Part shown: piece after piece, positions 27,012 to 36,827 of the stretch
Position numbering within the stretch: the first letter of the stretch is position 1
How the letters are laid out: the number at the start of each line of letters is the position of its first letter
Assembly: GCA_040768665.1 (NCBI GenBank)
Contig: JAXGMN010000043.1
Span: forward strand, 52,968 to 116,967
DNA from: JABWBD01 sp040768665
GTDB lineage: Bacteria; Planctomycetota; Planctomycetia; Pirellulales; Thermoguttaceae
Reading direction: 5' to 3'
DNA: 64,000 nucleotides
Notes under the pieces: model-generated
What the model was told of the DNA's origin: nothing
Seen by the model: the letters and a program-made list of their open reading frames with translations, nothing else
Database searches by the model: none
Program-made: the position numbers and the translations under genes

Positions 27012-27932
27012 ATGATGGCAAACGTCCCATTACCTCACAGCCCGATCCAGGCAGATGCCCAATGTCTGGTCCAGCAACTTCGCCGTTCGCGCGAGGAGAT
27101 GGATCACTTCGTCCGTGCGCTTTCGCACGACATGACGGCCAACTTCATGGTCCTCGACGGGTCGTTTAAACGGTTAAAGGCTGCGCTCGCCGCCGGGGAC
27201 CGCAAGGAACAAGACAGGAGAATCGCCCACGTCGACGCCTGCCTTCGAGAGTCGCGCCGATTCCTGGACGACCTGGTTTTGCTGGCGAAGACGGGGACTG
27301 TCCAAATGGAGCCGCGCTCGGTTGAAGTTGGCGAAGTGGTCGACGAGGTGCTTTTCGAGCAAAGGGAACTCCTCACGGAGCGAGGCGTCGAGGTCGATGT
27401 CCACCGACCGCTACTGGCGGTGTGGTGCAATCCGCAGCGGCTGAAGCAGGTGTTGACCAACCTGGTTCGAAACGCGGTCAAACATGGCTGCGATCCGCGC
27501 CGGCCTCGGATGTCGATCTCAACGGATCTTGAGGAGGATCGAACCGGGCCGCCAAGCTGCCCGCTGGTTGCCCTCCGCGTGCAAGACAACGGTCGCGGTA
27601 TCGATTCTTGCTACCACGAAGAGATTTTTCTGCCAGGCAGGAGGGTATCGTCATACCCGGAAGAAGGGGCAGGAATGGGCTTGGCAATCGTTCGAAAAAT
27701 TGCAGAATACTATGGGGGTTCGGCGGCGGTCGATCCCAGTTGCCCGAGCGGCACGGCCCTGGTGGTGAGGTTTCCGATTTCACCGGAACCCACCAGACGG
27801 CAGGAAACGGCCCGCTTCCCGCGAGACCCAAACGGCCTTCGCCGGACTGAGCACGATGCCCCGCACGAGGAGTATCGAGCCCACCATCATCGGTCGAGCA
27901 AGGTTCATCGCCGCTCGGCACGACGCGGCTGA
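27012..27932 (+). CDS. Soluble sensor histidine kinase
   Basis: About 306 residues. The dimerisation domain has FVRALSHDMTANF, with His39 as phospho-acceptor. The ATPase domain shows the N box NLVRNAVKHG, the G1 box VQDNGRGI and the G2 box GAGMGLAIV. There is no transmembrane, PAS or GAF domain, only about 25 residues before the His helix, so the input probably comes from a partner protein. The last 45 residues, rich in Arg and His, are not kinase-like. The start is uncertain (ATG 27012 or 27015, weak ribosome site). No response regulator gene is adjacent, making it an orphan. Confidence 0.85.
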   Translation: MMANVPLPHSPIQADAQCLVQQLRRSREEMDHFVRALSHDMTANFMVLDGSFKRLKAALAAGDRKEQDRRIAHVDACLRESRRFLDDLVLLAKTGTVQMEPRSVEVGEVVDEVLFEQRELLTERGVEVDVHRPLLAVWCNPQRLKQVLTNLVRNAVKHGCDPRRPRMSISTDLEEDRTGPPSCPLVALRVQDNGRGIDSCYHEEIFLPGRRVSSYPEEGAGMGLAIVRKIAEYYGGSAAVDPSCPSGTALVVRFPISPEPTRRQETARFPRDPNGLRRTEHDAPHEEYRAHHHRSSKVHRRSARRG

Positions 27933-28188
27933 TCGGCATGGTCCCCCTTTGCCCGCCGCCGGACCGATCCTCGCAGTGCCAATTTGCGTAGAATGATGGC
28001 AACACCGGACCGGGACGCGGCAACATCTGTATGCGATTCCGCTGAGGGTTTAGTCCGCGGCGGTTGCTATCGGGAGGATTGAAATACTGCGCAGGGTTCA
28101 GCAGTCCGGCGGGAATTGAAGTCCGTGCGGTCCTTCTTGAACCATGCCTGGAATTTGGGCCTTCGGTGGCCCTCAAGGAGCAGAGAAC
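27933..28188. other. Intergenic region before the zinc peptidase gene
   Basis: 256 bases. Nothing beyond the AGGAG ribosome site of the next gene (28176-28180) is identified. Confidence 0.4.
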
Positions 28189-28872
28189 ATGATCGGTTTG
28201 TTTGACCCGCTATTCTGGCTATTGGTTGGCCCGGCATTTCTTCTTGGCCTCTGGGCCCAGTTGAAGGTAAAGTCGTCGTATGCCAGCGCCCAGCGCCAGC
28301 CGGCGCCGTTGAGCGGTGCGGCGGCCGCGCGCCACGTGCTCGACTCGGCCGGGCTGGGCAACGTTGATATCGAGATCGTCCCCGGACATCTGAGCGACCA
28401 CTACGACCCTCGGCACAAGGTATTGCGGCTGAGTCAGGAGGTCTATCAGAGCCGGTCGCTGGCCGCCGTCGGCATTGCGGCGCACGAAGCCGGCCACGCA
28501 ATCCAGGACGCTCGCGCGTACTTCCCACTGGTCGTCCGCAATGCGGCAGTCCCTCTGGCCGGTTTCGGCAGCAATTTCAGCTTCATGCTGCTGATCCTGG
28601 GGCTGATCTTTTCGTTTCAGCCGTTGATCCTGGCTGGGATTGCGTTGTTTGCCGCCGTGGTGCTCTTCCAGGTGGTGAATTTGCCGGTCGAATTCAACGC
28701 CAGCAGCCGTGCGAAGGAGCAGTTGGCCACCCTGGGGATCGTTAATGCCCAAGAGATGGTTTACGTCAATAAGGTCCTCACCGCAGCGGCGATGACCTAT
28801 GTGGCTGCCACGCTGCAGGCCCTGCTAACCCTGCTGTACTACATCATCCGGTTCACCGGTAGCCGCGACTGA
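28189..28872 (+). CDS. YugP-type zinc metallopeptidase, membrane protein
   Basis: 227 residues from ATG 28189 with AGGAG 8 bases upstream. An N-terminal membrane helix (about 8-24) is followed by a soluble part. The zinc motif AAHEAGHAIQ has His99, Glu100 and His103. Two closely spaced membrane helices span about 128-180, and the conserved LPVEFNASSRAKEQL follows, in which Glu is the likely third ligand; a last helix is near 205-222. This is the neutral zinc metallopeptidase family of B. subtilis YugP, function unknown. It ends 10 bases before the U32 gene. Confidence 0.92.
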   Translation: MIGLFDPLFWLLVGPAFLLGLWAQLKVKSSYASAQRQPAPLSGAAAARHVLDSAGLGNVDIEIVPGHLSDHYDPRHKVLRLSQEVYQSRSLAAVGIAAHEAGHAIQDARAYFPLVVRNAAVPLAGFGSNFSFMLLILGLIFSFQPLILAGIALFAAVVLFQVVNLPVEFNASSRAKEQLATLGIVNAQEMVYVNKVLTAAAMTYVAATLQALLTLLYYIIRFTGSRD

Positions 28873-28882
28873 GAACGCTGAG

Positions 28883-31375
28883 TTGCCGTACGAGAAAGCC
28901 CCGGAACTGCTTGCCCCCGCCGGCGATTTCGACTGCGCCAGGGCTGCCGTCGAGAATGGGGCGGATGCCGTCTACTTCGGCCTCCAAACGGGGTTCAATG
29001 CGCGTGCCCGCGCGACGAATATCCCGCCCGAACGTCTCGCCGAGTTCATCGAGATGCTCCGCCGTCGCGGCGTGAGGGCGTATCTCACGGTCAACACCCT
29101 CACGTTTTCGGGCGAGTTGGACGAAGTGGAGCGAGTGGTCAGGCAGGCGATCGAAGGTGGGGTCGACGCCCTGCTCGTGCAGGATCTCGGCGTGCTTCGA
29201 TTGATCCGTGCAATCTCAGCGGAACTGCCGGTTCACGCCTCCACCCAGATGTCGCTGACCAGCGCCGAGTGCATCCGCGTCGCGGCGGAGCTTGAAATCC
29301 AGCGGGTCGTCCTTCCCCGCGAGCTATCGATCGGAGAGATCGCCGAGATCCGGCGCCACACGGAAATCGAGCTGGAGGCGTTCGTTCACGGGGCGCTGTG
29401 CGTCGCCTATTCCGGACAGTGCCTCACCAGCGAATCGCTCGGCGGACGCAGCGCGAATCGCGGGCAATGCGCCCAGGCGTGCCGGATGCCCTACGAATTC
29501 GTCTGCGACGGCCGGGATCGGGATCTCGGCGACGTCCGCTACCTGCTCAGCCCTCAAGACCTCGCTGCTTTCGATCTGGTTCCGCAATTGATCGCCGCGG
29601 GCGTGTCGGGGCTGAAGATCGAAGGCCGCCTGAAGACGGCCGAATACGTGGCCAACATCACCCGTCACTACCGCGAGGCGATCGATACGGCTATCTCGGG
29701 CCGGCCGGTCCGACTCGAGCCCAAGCGGATCGAGGAGATGGAACTCTCCTTTTCTCGAGGATTCTCCCATGGCTGGCTCGAGGGCTGCAATCACAAGACG
29801 CTGGTGCCCGGGCTGAGTTCCGCCAATCGCGGCGTACTTCTCGGCGAAGTCGTGGGTGTGCGCGGGCAAAGGGTGGTCGTCGAACTCGCCGGTTCGATCA
29901 AACGGGGCGACGGCGTGGTCTTCGACGGCGACCGCTCGCGGGGCGAGGAGCAGGGGAGCCGGGTCTACGAGGTGTTCGACCGCGGCCGCTCGGTCACGAC
30001 GGAGATCCATCGCGGGCAGGTCGAGCTTGCATTCGGCCATGGCGCAATTGACCTGAGGCAAGTCCGCCTCGGGCAAAAGGTCTGGAAAACCAACGACCCG
30101 GAGCTCACGCGGCGCCTCCGGAAGAGCTACCAGGGCGAACAGCCTCGCAGGCGCGTGCCGCTCGACCTTGTGGTTGAAGCGATCGCGGGCGAGCCGCTGC
30201 AGATCCGTGGCGCAGCCGAGTCCGGGGCCACCTGCCATGTCGAGTCGCCCGCACCGCTGGAGGTCGCCGCAAAGCATCCGATCACACCGGAGCTGCTCCG
30301 TGAGCAACTGGGCCGGCTGGGCGGCACCGTCTACGAGCTGCGAAAACTCGAAGCCCACGTCGACGGCCGACCCATGGTGCCGTTGAGCGTCCTGGGCAAG
30401 CTCCGCAAAGAAATGGTCGAGCGGCTCGACGCGGCGGTCGCCGAAGCCCCCCGCCGCGTCGTTGCCGAGGGACCGGTCCTTCCCGCGATTCGCGCCGGGC
30501 TTTTTGCTCGCGCCGAAGCAGACCGGCAATCGGATCGCCGGCGGCTTTATGTCCTGTGCCGATCCTTGCCGCAATTGGAGTCCGTCGCGGCAGGCGGTGC
30601 CGACGGGCTTATCGCCGATTTCCAGGATTTGCGCGAATACCGCGATGCGGTTCGGATCGCCAAGGAGGCGGGCCAGTCCATCCTCCTGGCGACGCCACGG
30701 ATCCAGAAGCCCGGCGAAATGGGCATTTTCCGAGTGATGCTCCGGCACGGGCCCGACGGCGTGCTGGTCCGGAACTTGTCGGGCCTGCAATTCTTCCGAG
30801 AACACGGCCTTGCCGTGGTCGCCGATTTCTCACTCAACGCGACGAACGAGCTCTCGGTCGACTGGCTTCTTGCGAAGGGCGCTCGAAGGGTGACCGCTTC
30901 CTACGACATGAACCGCGACCAACTGCTCGAGCTATCGTCCGCGGTTCCGGCAGGCATGCTCGAGGTCGTCCTCCACCAGCATATGCCGATGTTTCACATG
31001 GAGCACTGCGTCTTCTGTGCCGTGCTTTCTCCCGGGACCGATAAGACGAACTGCGGCCGGCCGTGCGACCGCCACGAGGTGCGGCTCCGAGACCGTGTCG
31101 GCGCGGAGCATCCGCTCAAGGCCGACGTCGGCTGCCGCAACACGCTTTTCAACGCGGTTCCGCAGAGTGCCGCCGAGGCGGTGCCTCTCTTGATTCGCCA
31201 TGGGGTCCGCCACTTCCGCATTGAGTCGCTCACCGACGCTCCTCCCGGCGCACTGCTCGAAACGGTCGACCTTTATCGTCGGCTCCTGGATGGGCAACTC
31301 AGCGGGAAGGAGGTTTGGATGAAGCTCAAGGCTTCCAATCGAGTCGGAATCACCCGCGGCACGCTTGAGCAGTAG
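28883..31375 (+). CDS. U32 family peptidase / RlhA-like 23S rRNA hydroxylation protein
   Basis: 830 residues. The N-terminal U32 domain (about 5-290) has LLAPAGDFDCARAAVENGAD, DAVYFGLQ and the cysteine pattern ALCVAYSGQCLTSESLGGRS, followed by GQCAQACRMPYEF. These Fe-S cysteines are shared by RlhA, UbiU/V and TrhP. GLKIEGRLKTAEYVA is diagnostic. The long C-terminal part repeats a TIM-barrel-like region with CVFCAVLSPGT and CGRPCDRHEVRLRDR, as in large RlhA homologues that hydroxylate C2501 of 23S rRNA; this role is by analogy. The start is TTG 28883; no better start is visible. Confidence 0.88.
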   Translation: MPYEKAPELLAPAGDFDCARAAVENGADAVYFGLQTGFNARARATNIPPERLAEFIEMLRRRGVRAYLTVNTLTFSGELDEVERVVRQAIEGGVDALLVQDLGVLRLIRAISAELPVHASTQMSLTSAECIRVAAELEIQRVVLPRELSIGEIAEIRRHTEIELEAFVHGALCVAYSGQCLTSESLGGRSANRGQCAQACRMPYEFVCDGRDRDLGDVRYLLSPQDLAAFDLVPQLIAAGVSGLKIEGRLKTAEYVANITRHYREAIDTAISGRPVRLEPKRIEEMELSFSRGFSHGWLEGCNHKTLVPGLSSANRGVLLGEVVGVRGQRVVVELAGSIKRGDGVVFDGDRSRGEEQGSRVYEVFDRGRSVTTEIHRGQVELAFGHGAIDLRQVRLGQKVWKTNDPELTRRLRKSYQGEQPRRRVPLDLVVEAIAGEPLQIRGAAESGATCHVESPAPLEVAAKHPITPELLREQLGRLGGTVYELRKLEAHVDGRPMVPLSVLGKLRKEMVERLDAAVAEAPRRVVAEGPVLPAIRAGLFARAEADRQSDRRRLYVLCRSLPQLESVAAGGADGLIADFQDLREYRDAVRIAKEAGQSILLATPRIQKPGEMGIFRVMLRHGPDGVLVRNLSGLQFFREHGLAVVADFSLNATNELSVDWLLAKGARRVTASYDMNRDQLLELSSAVPAGMLEVVLHQHMPMFHMEHCVFCAVLSPGTDKTNCGRPCDRHEVRLRDRVGAEHPLKADVGCRNTLFNAVPQSAAEAVPLLIRHGVRHFRIESLTDAPPGALLETVDLYRRLLDGQLSGKEVWMKLKASNRVGITRGTLEQ

Positions 31376-31529
31376 CAAATCCGCCCCGTCAACGGCTACA
31401 GGGGATTGGAGGGCGACGCGACAGAGGTTTGAACGGCTCCCCCTCATTGCCTTATACTTTCGCTATTCGGGCAGGCTCGTTTTTGACTCGGAAATCTCGG
31501 TTCGATTCTCTTTCGTGAGAGGAGTTTCC

Positions 31530-34500
31530 ATGAGAATTGCTCTGGCGCTGTTCACGTTGACATGGGCGGCGGCCGCAGGATCGTGGGCGGCTGAACCGGT
31601 TGACCTTCCGCCGTGGCAGAAACCCTACACCGGTTCGGAGGCGGCCGGGCCCGGTGTGATCGCCTTCTGGTCGTTTGAGCCGCCGTCCGAGCTCAAGGAC
31701 GCATCGGGGCACGGCCACGACCTGACGCTTCGCGGCGAGTCGCGAGTGGTCGCCGGCGGCCGGTTCGGAAGCTGCCTCGAATCGTTCCCTGCCGACGAGA
31801 ACAAAGACAAACCGCAGGGCGCGCTGGCGAAGAATGACCCGCGGCTCACTCCCGCCGGCGCGTTCACGCTCGAACTCTGGTTCAAGCCAAAGCCCGAAAT
31901 GGACGACTACACGACCGTGTTCCTCGTGGATAAGAAGAACTACCATTACGCCAAGGATCTTCCGCAAGCCAACAGCGACTACTGCCTCCTCATGCGCCGC
32001 ACCGGCCCGAACCGTCGGCGGATCACGGCCTGGCTCGGCTTCGGCAAAGACTCCGCGATGTACGATTCGACCGACGTGCAACTCGAGCCGGACCGGTGGT
32101 ACCACGTCGCCTTTACGTACGACGGCGCCGGCACGGCAGAATTCTTCCTCGACGGAAAATCGGTCGGCCAATCCACCGAACACGGGCGGGGCCCCATCGT
32201 CGCCGGCCGCTATCCGCTGGTGATCGGCTGCCGCAACGGGAGCATTCACCATGGTTTTCCAGCCTATATCGACCAGGTGCGGATTTGCGACGGCGCCATA
32301 CCTTTCTTTTCCGGCGAATTGGAGATCGACGCGTCCGGGGCTCGCACTGCCTTTCTACGGATGGAAGACAACGCGAGCGTTCCGGTGGTGATCTCCAACA
32401 ATACGGGCAAACGCCTCATCGCTGGAACCGTACGGATCGAGACCGGCGATGGAAGCTGTGAAGTCCGCCTTCGGGAATTACAGCCGGCAGCCAGCCAGAC
32501 GATCGACGTACCGGTCGACACGGCCCTTCGGCCCGGCAGCTACGCGGTGCGGCTGAAAGCTTCGGCAAGGAGTGAGACGGGGCAGTTCGAGGTTGAAAAG
32601 GAAGTGGCGGTGACCATCGTGACGCGGCCGTTGCCGAACGAGATGCCGGTGGTGCTGTGGGGCACGGGCGACCCCGACACCGTCCGACAGATCGGATTCA
32701 CGCACCAGCTCGTCCACCTCGCCGACTACAGCCGAATATGGGACGCCGGAACGCCGGTCGAAGCAGTCTCGGCCGGGCGGAGGGGCGAATCGGCCGCAAT
32801 GCTCGACGAATACCTGGTTCGAGGCCTCGGCGCCGTGGTGATCGCAAGCCCGGGAAGATGGTTGATGGGAAACGAAAAGCTCAGGGAGAAGTATCAACGG
32901 GTCGATCGTTCCGACCAGCCGTACGAACGCGAGAATCCGTGCGTTTCGTTTCCGGAGATCCAGGCATTTGGCTACAACACCGGAGCGGCCGTTGCGAAGA
33001 CCTTCGGGTGTTTTCCCGCTCTCGAAGCCGCCTTGATCCACTCGGAGGTCCGCGACTCGACGAACCTGTGCTTCCATGACCACGACCGGCGGGCGTTTCG
33101 CGATGACTCCGGCTTCGAGATACCTGACAAGGCCGTCGGAACCGACGGCGTGTCCTATGAACGGCTCGAGGGCTTTCCGGAAAACCGGGTGGTATCCGAC
33201 GACGATCCCCTTTTGGTGTTCTATCGGTGGTTCTGGAAGAACGGCGACGGCTGGAACTCGCTGCACACGCGAGTCCATGAAGGGCTGAAGTCGACGGGGC
33301 GCGTCGATCTCTGGACCTTTTTCGATCCGGCGGTCCGCGTGCCGAGCGTCTGGGGCAGCGGCGGCGAGGTCGACGTCGTTTCCCAGTGGACCTATTCGTA
33401 TCCCGACCCGCTTAAGATCGGCCAGGCCACCGACGAGCTGTTCGCGATGGCCGGCGGCAACCCGGACCAGCAGGTCATGAAGATGACGCAGATCATCTGG
33501 TATCGGTCCCAGACGGCACCCAAGCTGCCGGACGATCCCTCGAAACGGGCACGATGGGAAGAAGCGATTCCCGACGCACGGTTCATCACGATCTCGCCCG
33601 ATCATCTCCGCGAGGCGTTCTGGTCCAAGATCTCGCGGCCGGTGAGGGGAATCATGTACCATGGCTGGGGATCGCTGGTTCCGTCGGAACGGGGCAGCTA
33701 CCAGTTCACGCATCCGGAAACCCGCGAAGTGCTTTCGCAACTGATTCGCGACGTGGTCCGCCCGCTCGGTCCGACCTTGTTGGCCGTACCCGATCGAAAG
33801 AGCGACGTGGCGATCCTCGAGAGTTTCGCCTCGCAGGTCTTCGCGCGCCGCGGCACGCGCGGCTGGGGCAAGAGTTGGGAGGCCGACATGCACCTCATCC
33901 TGCAGTGGGCGCAGATCCAGCCGCGGATCCTCTACGACGAGACGATCCTCCGCGACGGGCTCGACGGAATTCGGGTGCTCGTGATGCCTCACTGCGACAT
34001 ACTCACCGCGGGCGTGGCCGCGAGGATCGCGGAATTCCAGAAGTCCGGCGGCATCGTCATCGGCGACGAGCATCTCTGCCCGGCGATCAAGCCCGATATC
34101 CCGGTGCCGAGCTATCGGCGGACCGGCAAGGCCGACGAGGACAAGGCCGCGCTGCAAGCCAAAGCCGCCGAGTTGCGCGAGGTCCTGGACGGTCGCTACC
34201 AGCGGCGCGCGGATTCCTCCAGCCCGGACGTCGTGGTTCGCCTGCGGCAGTACGGCGACGCCGATTACCTCTTCGCGATCAACGATAAACGGACTTTCGG
34301 CGAGTACGTCGGGCACCATGGTCGCGTGATGGAAAAGGGGCTTCCGGCAAGTGCTTCCCTTACACTCAGGCGGCCGGGAGGCCACGTGTATGACCTCGTC
34401 TGTCACCGCCCCGTACCGAGCCGCCAAGCCGACGCGGAGATTGCCTTCGACGTCGAGCTTGGCCCCGGCGAAGGACGCGTGCTGTTGGTCACAGACCAGG

Positions 34501-34802
34501 AAATTGCCGGCGTCCGAATCAAAACACCCTCGCAGGCCAAACTGGGTGAGCGGGTTGAACTGGGAGTGTCCGTTGTGGACAGCGAAGCAAAACCGATCGC
34601 CGCCGTCGTGCCGCTCGAGATTGAAATCCTTGATGCCGAAGGCAGGCCGGCCGAGTTCACCGGTTTCTACGCGGCCAAGGATGGGCGAGTCGCCCTCTCC
34701 GTCGATCCGGCAAAGAACGACAAGCCTGGAACGTGGACGATCCGGGCTCGCGAGTTGGCCTCCGGAAAGACGGCTCAGCAAGAGGTTTCGGTTTTACCTT
34801 AG
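31530..34802 (+). CDS. Large secreted LamG-domain protein with glycosidase-like core
   Basis: 1090 residues from ATG 31530 (GAGGAG upstream). A signal peptide spans 1-21. A LamG/concanavalin-like domain at about 40-255 has IAFWSFEPP, TLELWFKPK, WYHVAFTYDGAGTAEFFLDG and IDQVRICDG. A beta-sandwich segment and a long central region (about 370-760) with many Trp and acidic residues follow, probably a barrel. Then comes a Rossmann-like segment, VLVMPHCDILTAGVAARIAEF and SGGIVIGDE, resembling the amidotransferase-like domain of GH42-type proteins. The C terminus is Ig-like. Polysaccharide binding or breakdown is likely; no catalytic pair can be named. Confidence 0.8.
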   Translation: MRIALALFTLTWAAAAGSWAAEPVDLPPWQKPYTGSEAAGPGVIAFWSFEPPSELKDASGHGHDLTLRGESRVVAGGRFGSCLESFPADENKDKPQGALAKNDPRLTPAGAFTLELWFKPKPEMDDYTTVFLVDKKNYHYAKDLPQANSDYCLLMRRTGPNRRRITAWLGFGKDSAMYDSTDVQLEPDRWYHVAFTYDGAGTAEFFLDGKSVGQSTEHGRGPIVAGRYPLVIGCRNGSIHHGFPAYIDQVRICDGAIPFFSGELEIDASGARTAFLRMEDNASVPVVISNNTGKRLIAGTVRIETGDGSCEVRLRELQPAASQTIDVPVDTALRPGSYAVRLKASARSETGQFEVEKEVAVTIVTRPLPNEMPVVLWGTGDPDTVRQIGFTHQLVHLADYSRIWDAGTPVEAVSAGRRGESAAMLDEYLVRGLGAVVIASPGRWLMGNEKLREKYQRVDRSDQPYERENPCVSFPEIQAFGYNTGAAVAKTFGCFPALEAALIHSEVRDSTNLCFHDHDRRAFRDDSGFEIPDKAVGTDGVSYERLEGFPENRVVSDDDPLLVFYRWFWKNGDGWNSLHTRVHEGLKSTGRVDLWTFFDPAVRVPSVWGSGGEVDVVSQWTYSYPDPLKIGQATDELFAMAGGNPDQQVMKMTQIIWYRSQTAPKLPDDPSKRARWEEAIPDARFITISPDHLREAFWSKISRPVRGIMYHGWGSLVPSERGSYQFTHPETREVLSQLIRDVVRPLGPTLLAVPDRKSDVAILESFASQVFARRGTRGWGKSWEADMHLILQWAQIQPRILYDETILRDGLDGIRVLVMPHCDILTAGVAARIAEFQKSGGIVIGDEHLCPAIKPDIPVPSYRRTGKADEDKAALQAKAAELREVLDGRYQRRADSSSPDVVVRLRQYGDADYLFAINDKRTFGEYVGHHGRVMEKGLPASASLTLRRPGGHVYDLVCHRPVPSRQADAEIAFDVELGPGEGRVLLVTDQEIAGVRIKTPSQAKLGERVELGVSVVDSEAKPIAAVVPLEIEILDAEGRPAEFTGFYAAKDGRVALSVDPAKNDKPGTWTIRARELASGKTAQQEVSVLP

Positions 34803-34840
34803 CCGGCACTTTCACGGACAAACCCATGAGGGACTGAAAA

Positions 34841-36670
34841 ATGAGCCGAAGGATAGGCCAAAGGGGGTTCACATTGGTGGAACTCCTGGTCGTGGTTGCC
34901 ATGATTGGCTTGCTTTTCAGCTTGCTCTTGCCGGCAATCCAGATGGCGCGCCAGAAAGCTCGTGCGGTGAGAAGCACCCCATCGCCGCAGCCGGCCGTCG
35001 GGCAACCCGCAACCGACGTCCCCTCGGGACTGCTTCCCGTGCTGGAATCGGTGAATCTCGAGATGGACCTGGCATCGAGTTACCACCAGATCGATGTGGT
35101 CGTCTACACTCGCTACCAGGTGGACTGCACGGGGCGACTGGTTCTACGGCATCCCGGAAGCGAGGAAGAGGGCAGCGTGCTCCTGTTTGTCCCTTTCCCC
35201 GAAGCCATCGTCGAGGCCCGCGACGTGGAGTTGAACTTGACCGGCCCGGACGATCAACCTCGTTTCCCAAGCCAGGTCCTCTATCGCCGGGAAGGGATTT
35301 ACTGCCTGTGCGCCATGGACCGCGACGAGTCTCTGACCGCGGACGTCCGGTTCACGGCTCTTGGCCGCGATCGGTTCGAATACCGGCTCCCCCCGGCCAG
35401 GCAACTCCGATCCGTGGCGATTCGCCTCGATGTCCGCGGGGCTGAGTCGATTACCATCCCCGATGACTCTCTGCAGCCAACCTCAACGGTTGACAGCCGG
35501 CTCGAATGGGACTTCCACAACCTTGTCAGCGACCGGCGAATCATCGTCCTGATCCCGGAAGCAATGGCACCGGTAGCACGCGTGCTCTTCCTTTGGCGAT
35601 TCGTTGCTGCGGCAGTATTGCTTTTCGGCGCCGGATTCCTCTATCTCAGCGAGCAGGCCACCCCGGGCCAACTCGACCGTTTCCGGCTGGGCCATTTTGT
35701 TCTGCTCGCCTTCAACTACCTGCTCTTCTTCGTTGTGTTCACCGTACTCGAGTTCCACGGCCATCTGGGCACGCTCGTGTCCATGGTCATTTCAGCGGTA
35801 TTCTCGCTGCCCCTGTTGATGCTTCACGTGGCTGCGGTCCTCGGCTTCCGCTTCGCCTTGACGCGGGTCTTGCCTTTGGCCGTGTTCTCTCTGGGCCTGG
35901 TGCTCAACGGAGTTTATGGAGGCGGGATGCGCGACTATGTCTTTATCGGCGCGATCATCCTGGTCATCGGCTATGTGACGGTCACGTTTCCCCGGTGGGC
36001 GGCTCGACGCGAGCGGCACCGCCAAGAAGCGGATCGCCAATACGGCGCGGCTCGCAAGTCGCTGATGGAGATGATCGCCCAGGACGTCGGCCGGCAAGTG
36101 GCCGACCTCAAGGCTGCCGATGCCCGCGCGGAGAACCAGCTCAGGCTCCTCGGGGACGCCGAAAAGACGGCCCCTGTCCGATCCAGGATCCAGACCGCCA
36201 GAGAGCCCGTGCCGGGGCTGGGCAAGGAGTACGAGGAACTGCTCAAGCGTCTGTCTTGGCTGCCCGCCCATCCCCCTTGGCCCCAGACGGACGTGTTGTC
36301 GAGCCTTCGGAGCGATGCTGAGGGGTTTCGGGAGCGCGTGGAGCTCGCGCTGGCCCGGCTCCGTGCGGAGTTAGAGAGCATTCAGCCCTCCGCTGCATCT
36401 GCCGAGCCGGACCGCAAAGGCCAGACACACTGCGCCGCCTGTGGCCGCACCGTCCCCCGAGCGCCGTTCTGCGCACAATGCGGTTCCCTTCAGCCCGTGC
36501 TCGTGGTATGCCCCCAGTGCGGAGAGAGAAACGTCCTGCCCGTTCATTTCTTTCCCGAAGGAACGCCGTCTTCCACGGAGCTTTATTGCACCCGTTGCGG
36601 CGAAGTCCTGACCAATCTGGTGCGGATGCCGCGCACCGAACCGAGGAGGGCCTCTCCGGAGGAGGCATGA
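34841..36670 (+). CDS. Chimeric protein: prepilin-type N terminus, polytopic membrane domain, zinc ribbons
   Basis: 609 residues. The N terminus QRGFTLVELLVVVAMIGLLF with a following LLPAIQMARQKAR is the type IV prepilin cleavage and methylation motif of planctomycete DUF1559 proteins. A beta-rich extracytoplasmic part (about 60-240) follows, then about six membrane helices between 240 and 390 (for example RFVAAAVLLFGAGFLYL, LVSMVISAVFSLPLLMLHV). A charged helical cytoplasmic region precedes the C terminus. Four CxxC pairs at the end form two zinc ribbons (CAACG/CAQCG and CPQCG/CTRCG). The membrane part looks CreD-like. Prepilins normally have a single helix, so this combination is unusual. 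Confidence 0.75.
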   Translation: MSRRIGQRGFTLVELLVVVAMIGLLFSLLLPAIQMARQKARAVRSTPSPQPAVGQPATDVPSGLLPVLESVNLEMDLASSYHQIDVVVYTRYQVDCTGRLVLRHPGSEEEGSVLLFVPFPEAIVEARDVELNLTGPDDQPRFPSQVLYRREGIYCLCAMDRDESLTADVRFTALGRDRFEYRLPPARQLRSVAIRLDVRGAESITIPDDSLQPTSTVDSRLEWDFHNLVSDRRIIVLIPEAMAPVARVLFLWRFVAAAVLLFGAGFLYLSEQATPGQLDRFRLGHFVLLAFNYLLFFVVFTVLEFHGHLGTLVSMVISAVFSLPLLMLHVAAVLGFRFALTRVLPLAVFSLGLVLNGVYGGGMRDYVFIGAIILVIGYVTVTFPRWAARRERHRQEADRQYGAARKSLMEMIAQDVGRQVADLKAADARAENQLRLLGDAEKTAPVRSRIQTAREPVPGLGKEYEELLKRLSWLPAHPPWPQTDVLSSLRSDAEGFRERVELALARLRAELESIQPSAASAEPDRKGQTHCAACGRTVPRAPFCAQCGSLQPVLVVCPQCGERNVLPVHFFPEGTPSSTELYCTRCGEVLTNLVRMPRTEPRRASPEEA

Positions 36671-36827
36671 TCCAGTTGGGCGATTGCCATCCTCCCGCAC
36701 CTCGAGAAGCAGTGATGCTTCCGCTTGGCCCGGTTGGTAGGTTCAGGTGGCCCAAATAGACGGTATTCGCTGAGCGGGGGCGCGTAATAATAAGAAAGTA
36801 GGTAACAAGTTCCTGGCGTGTTCACGA

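Noticed and set aside
28100..28112. CAGCAGTCC similar to repeat family A
   Set aside because: The match is too short and lacks the T-run arm.
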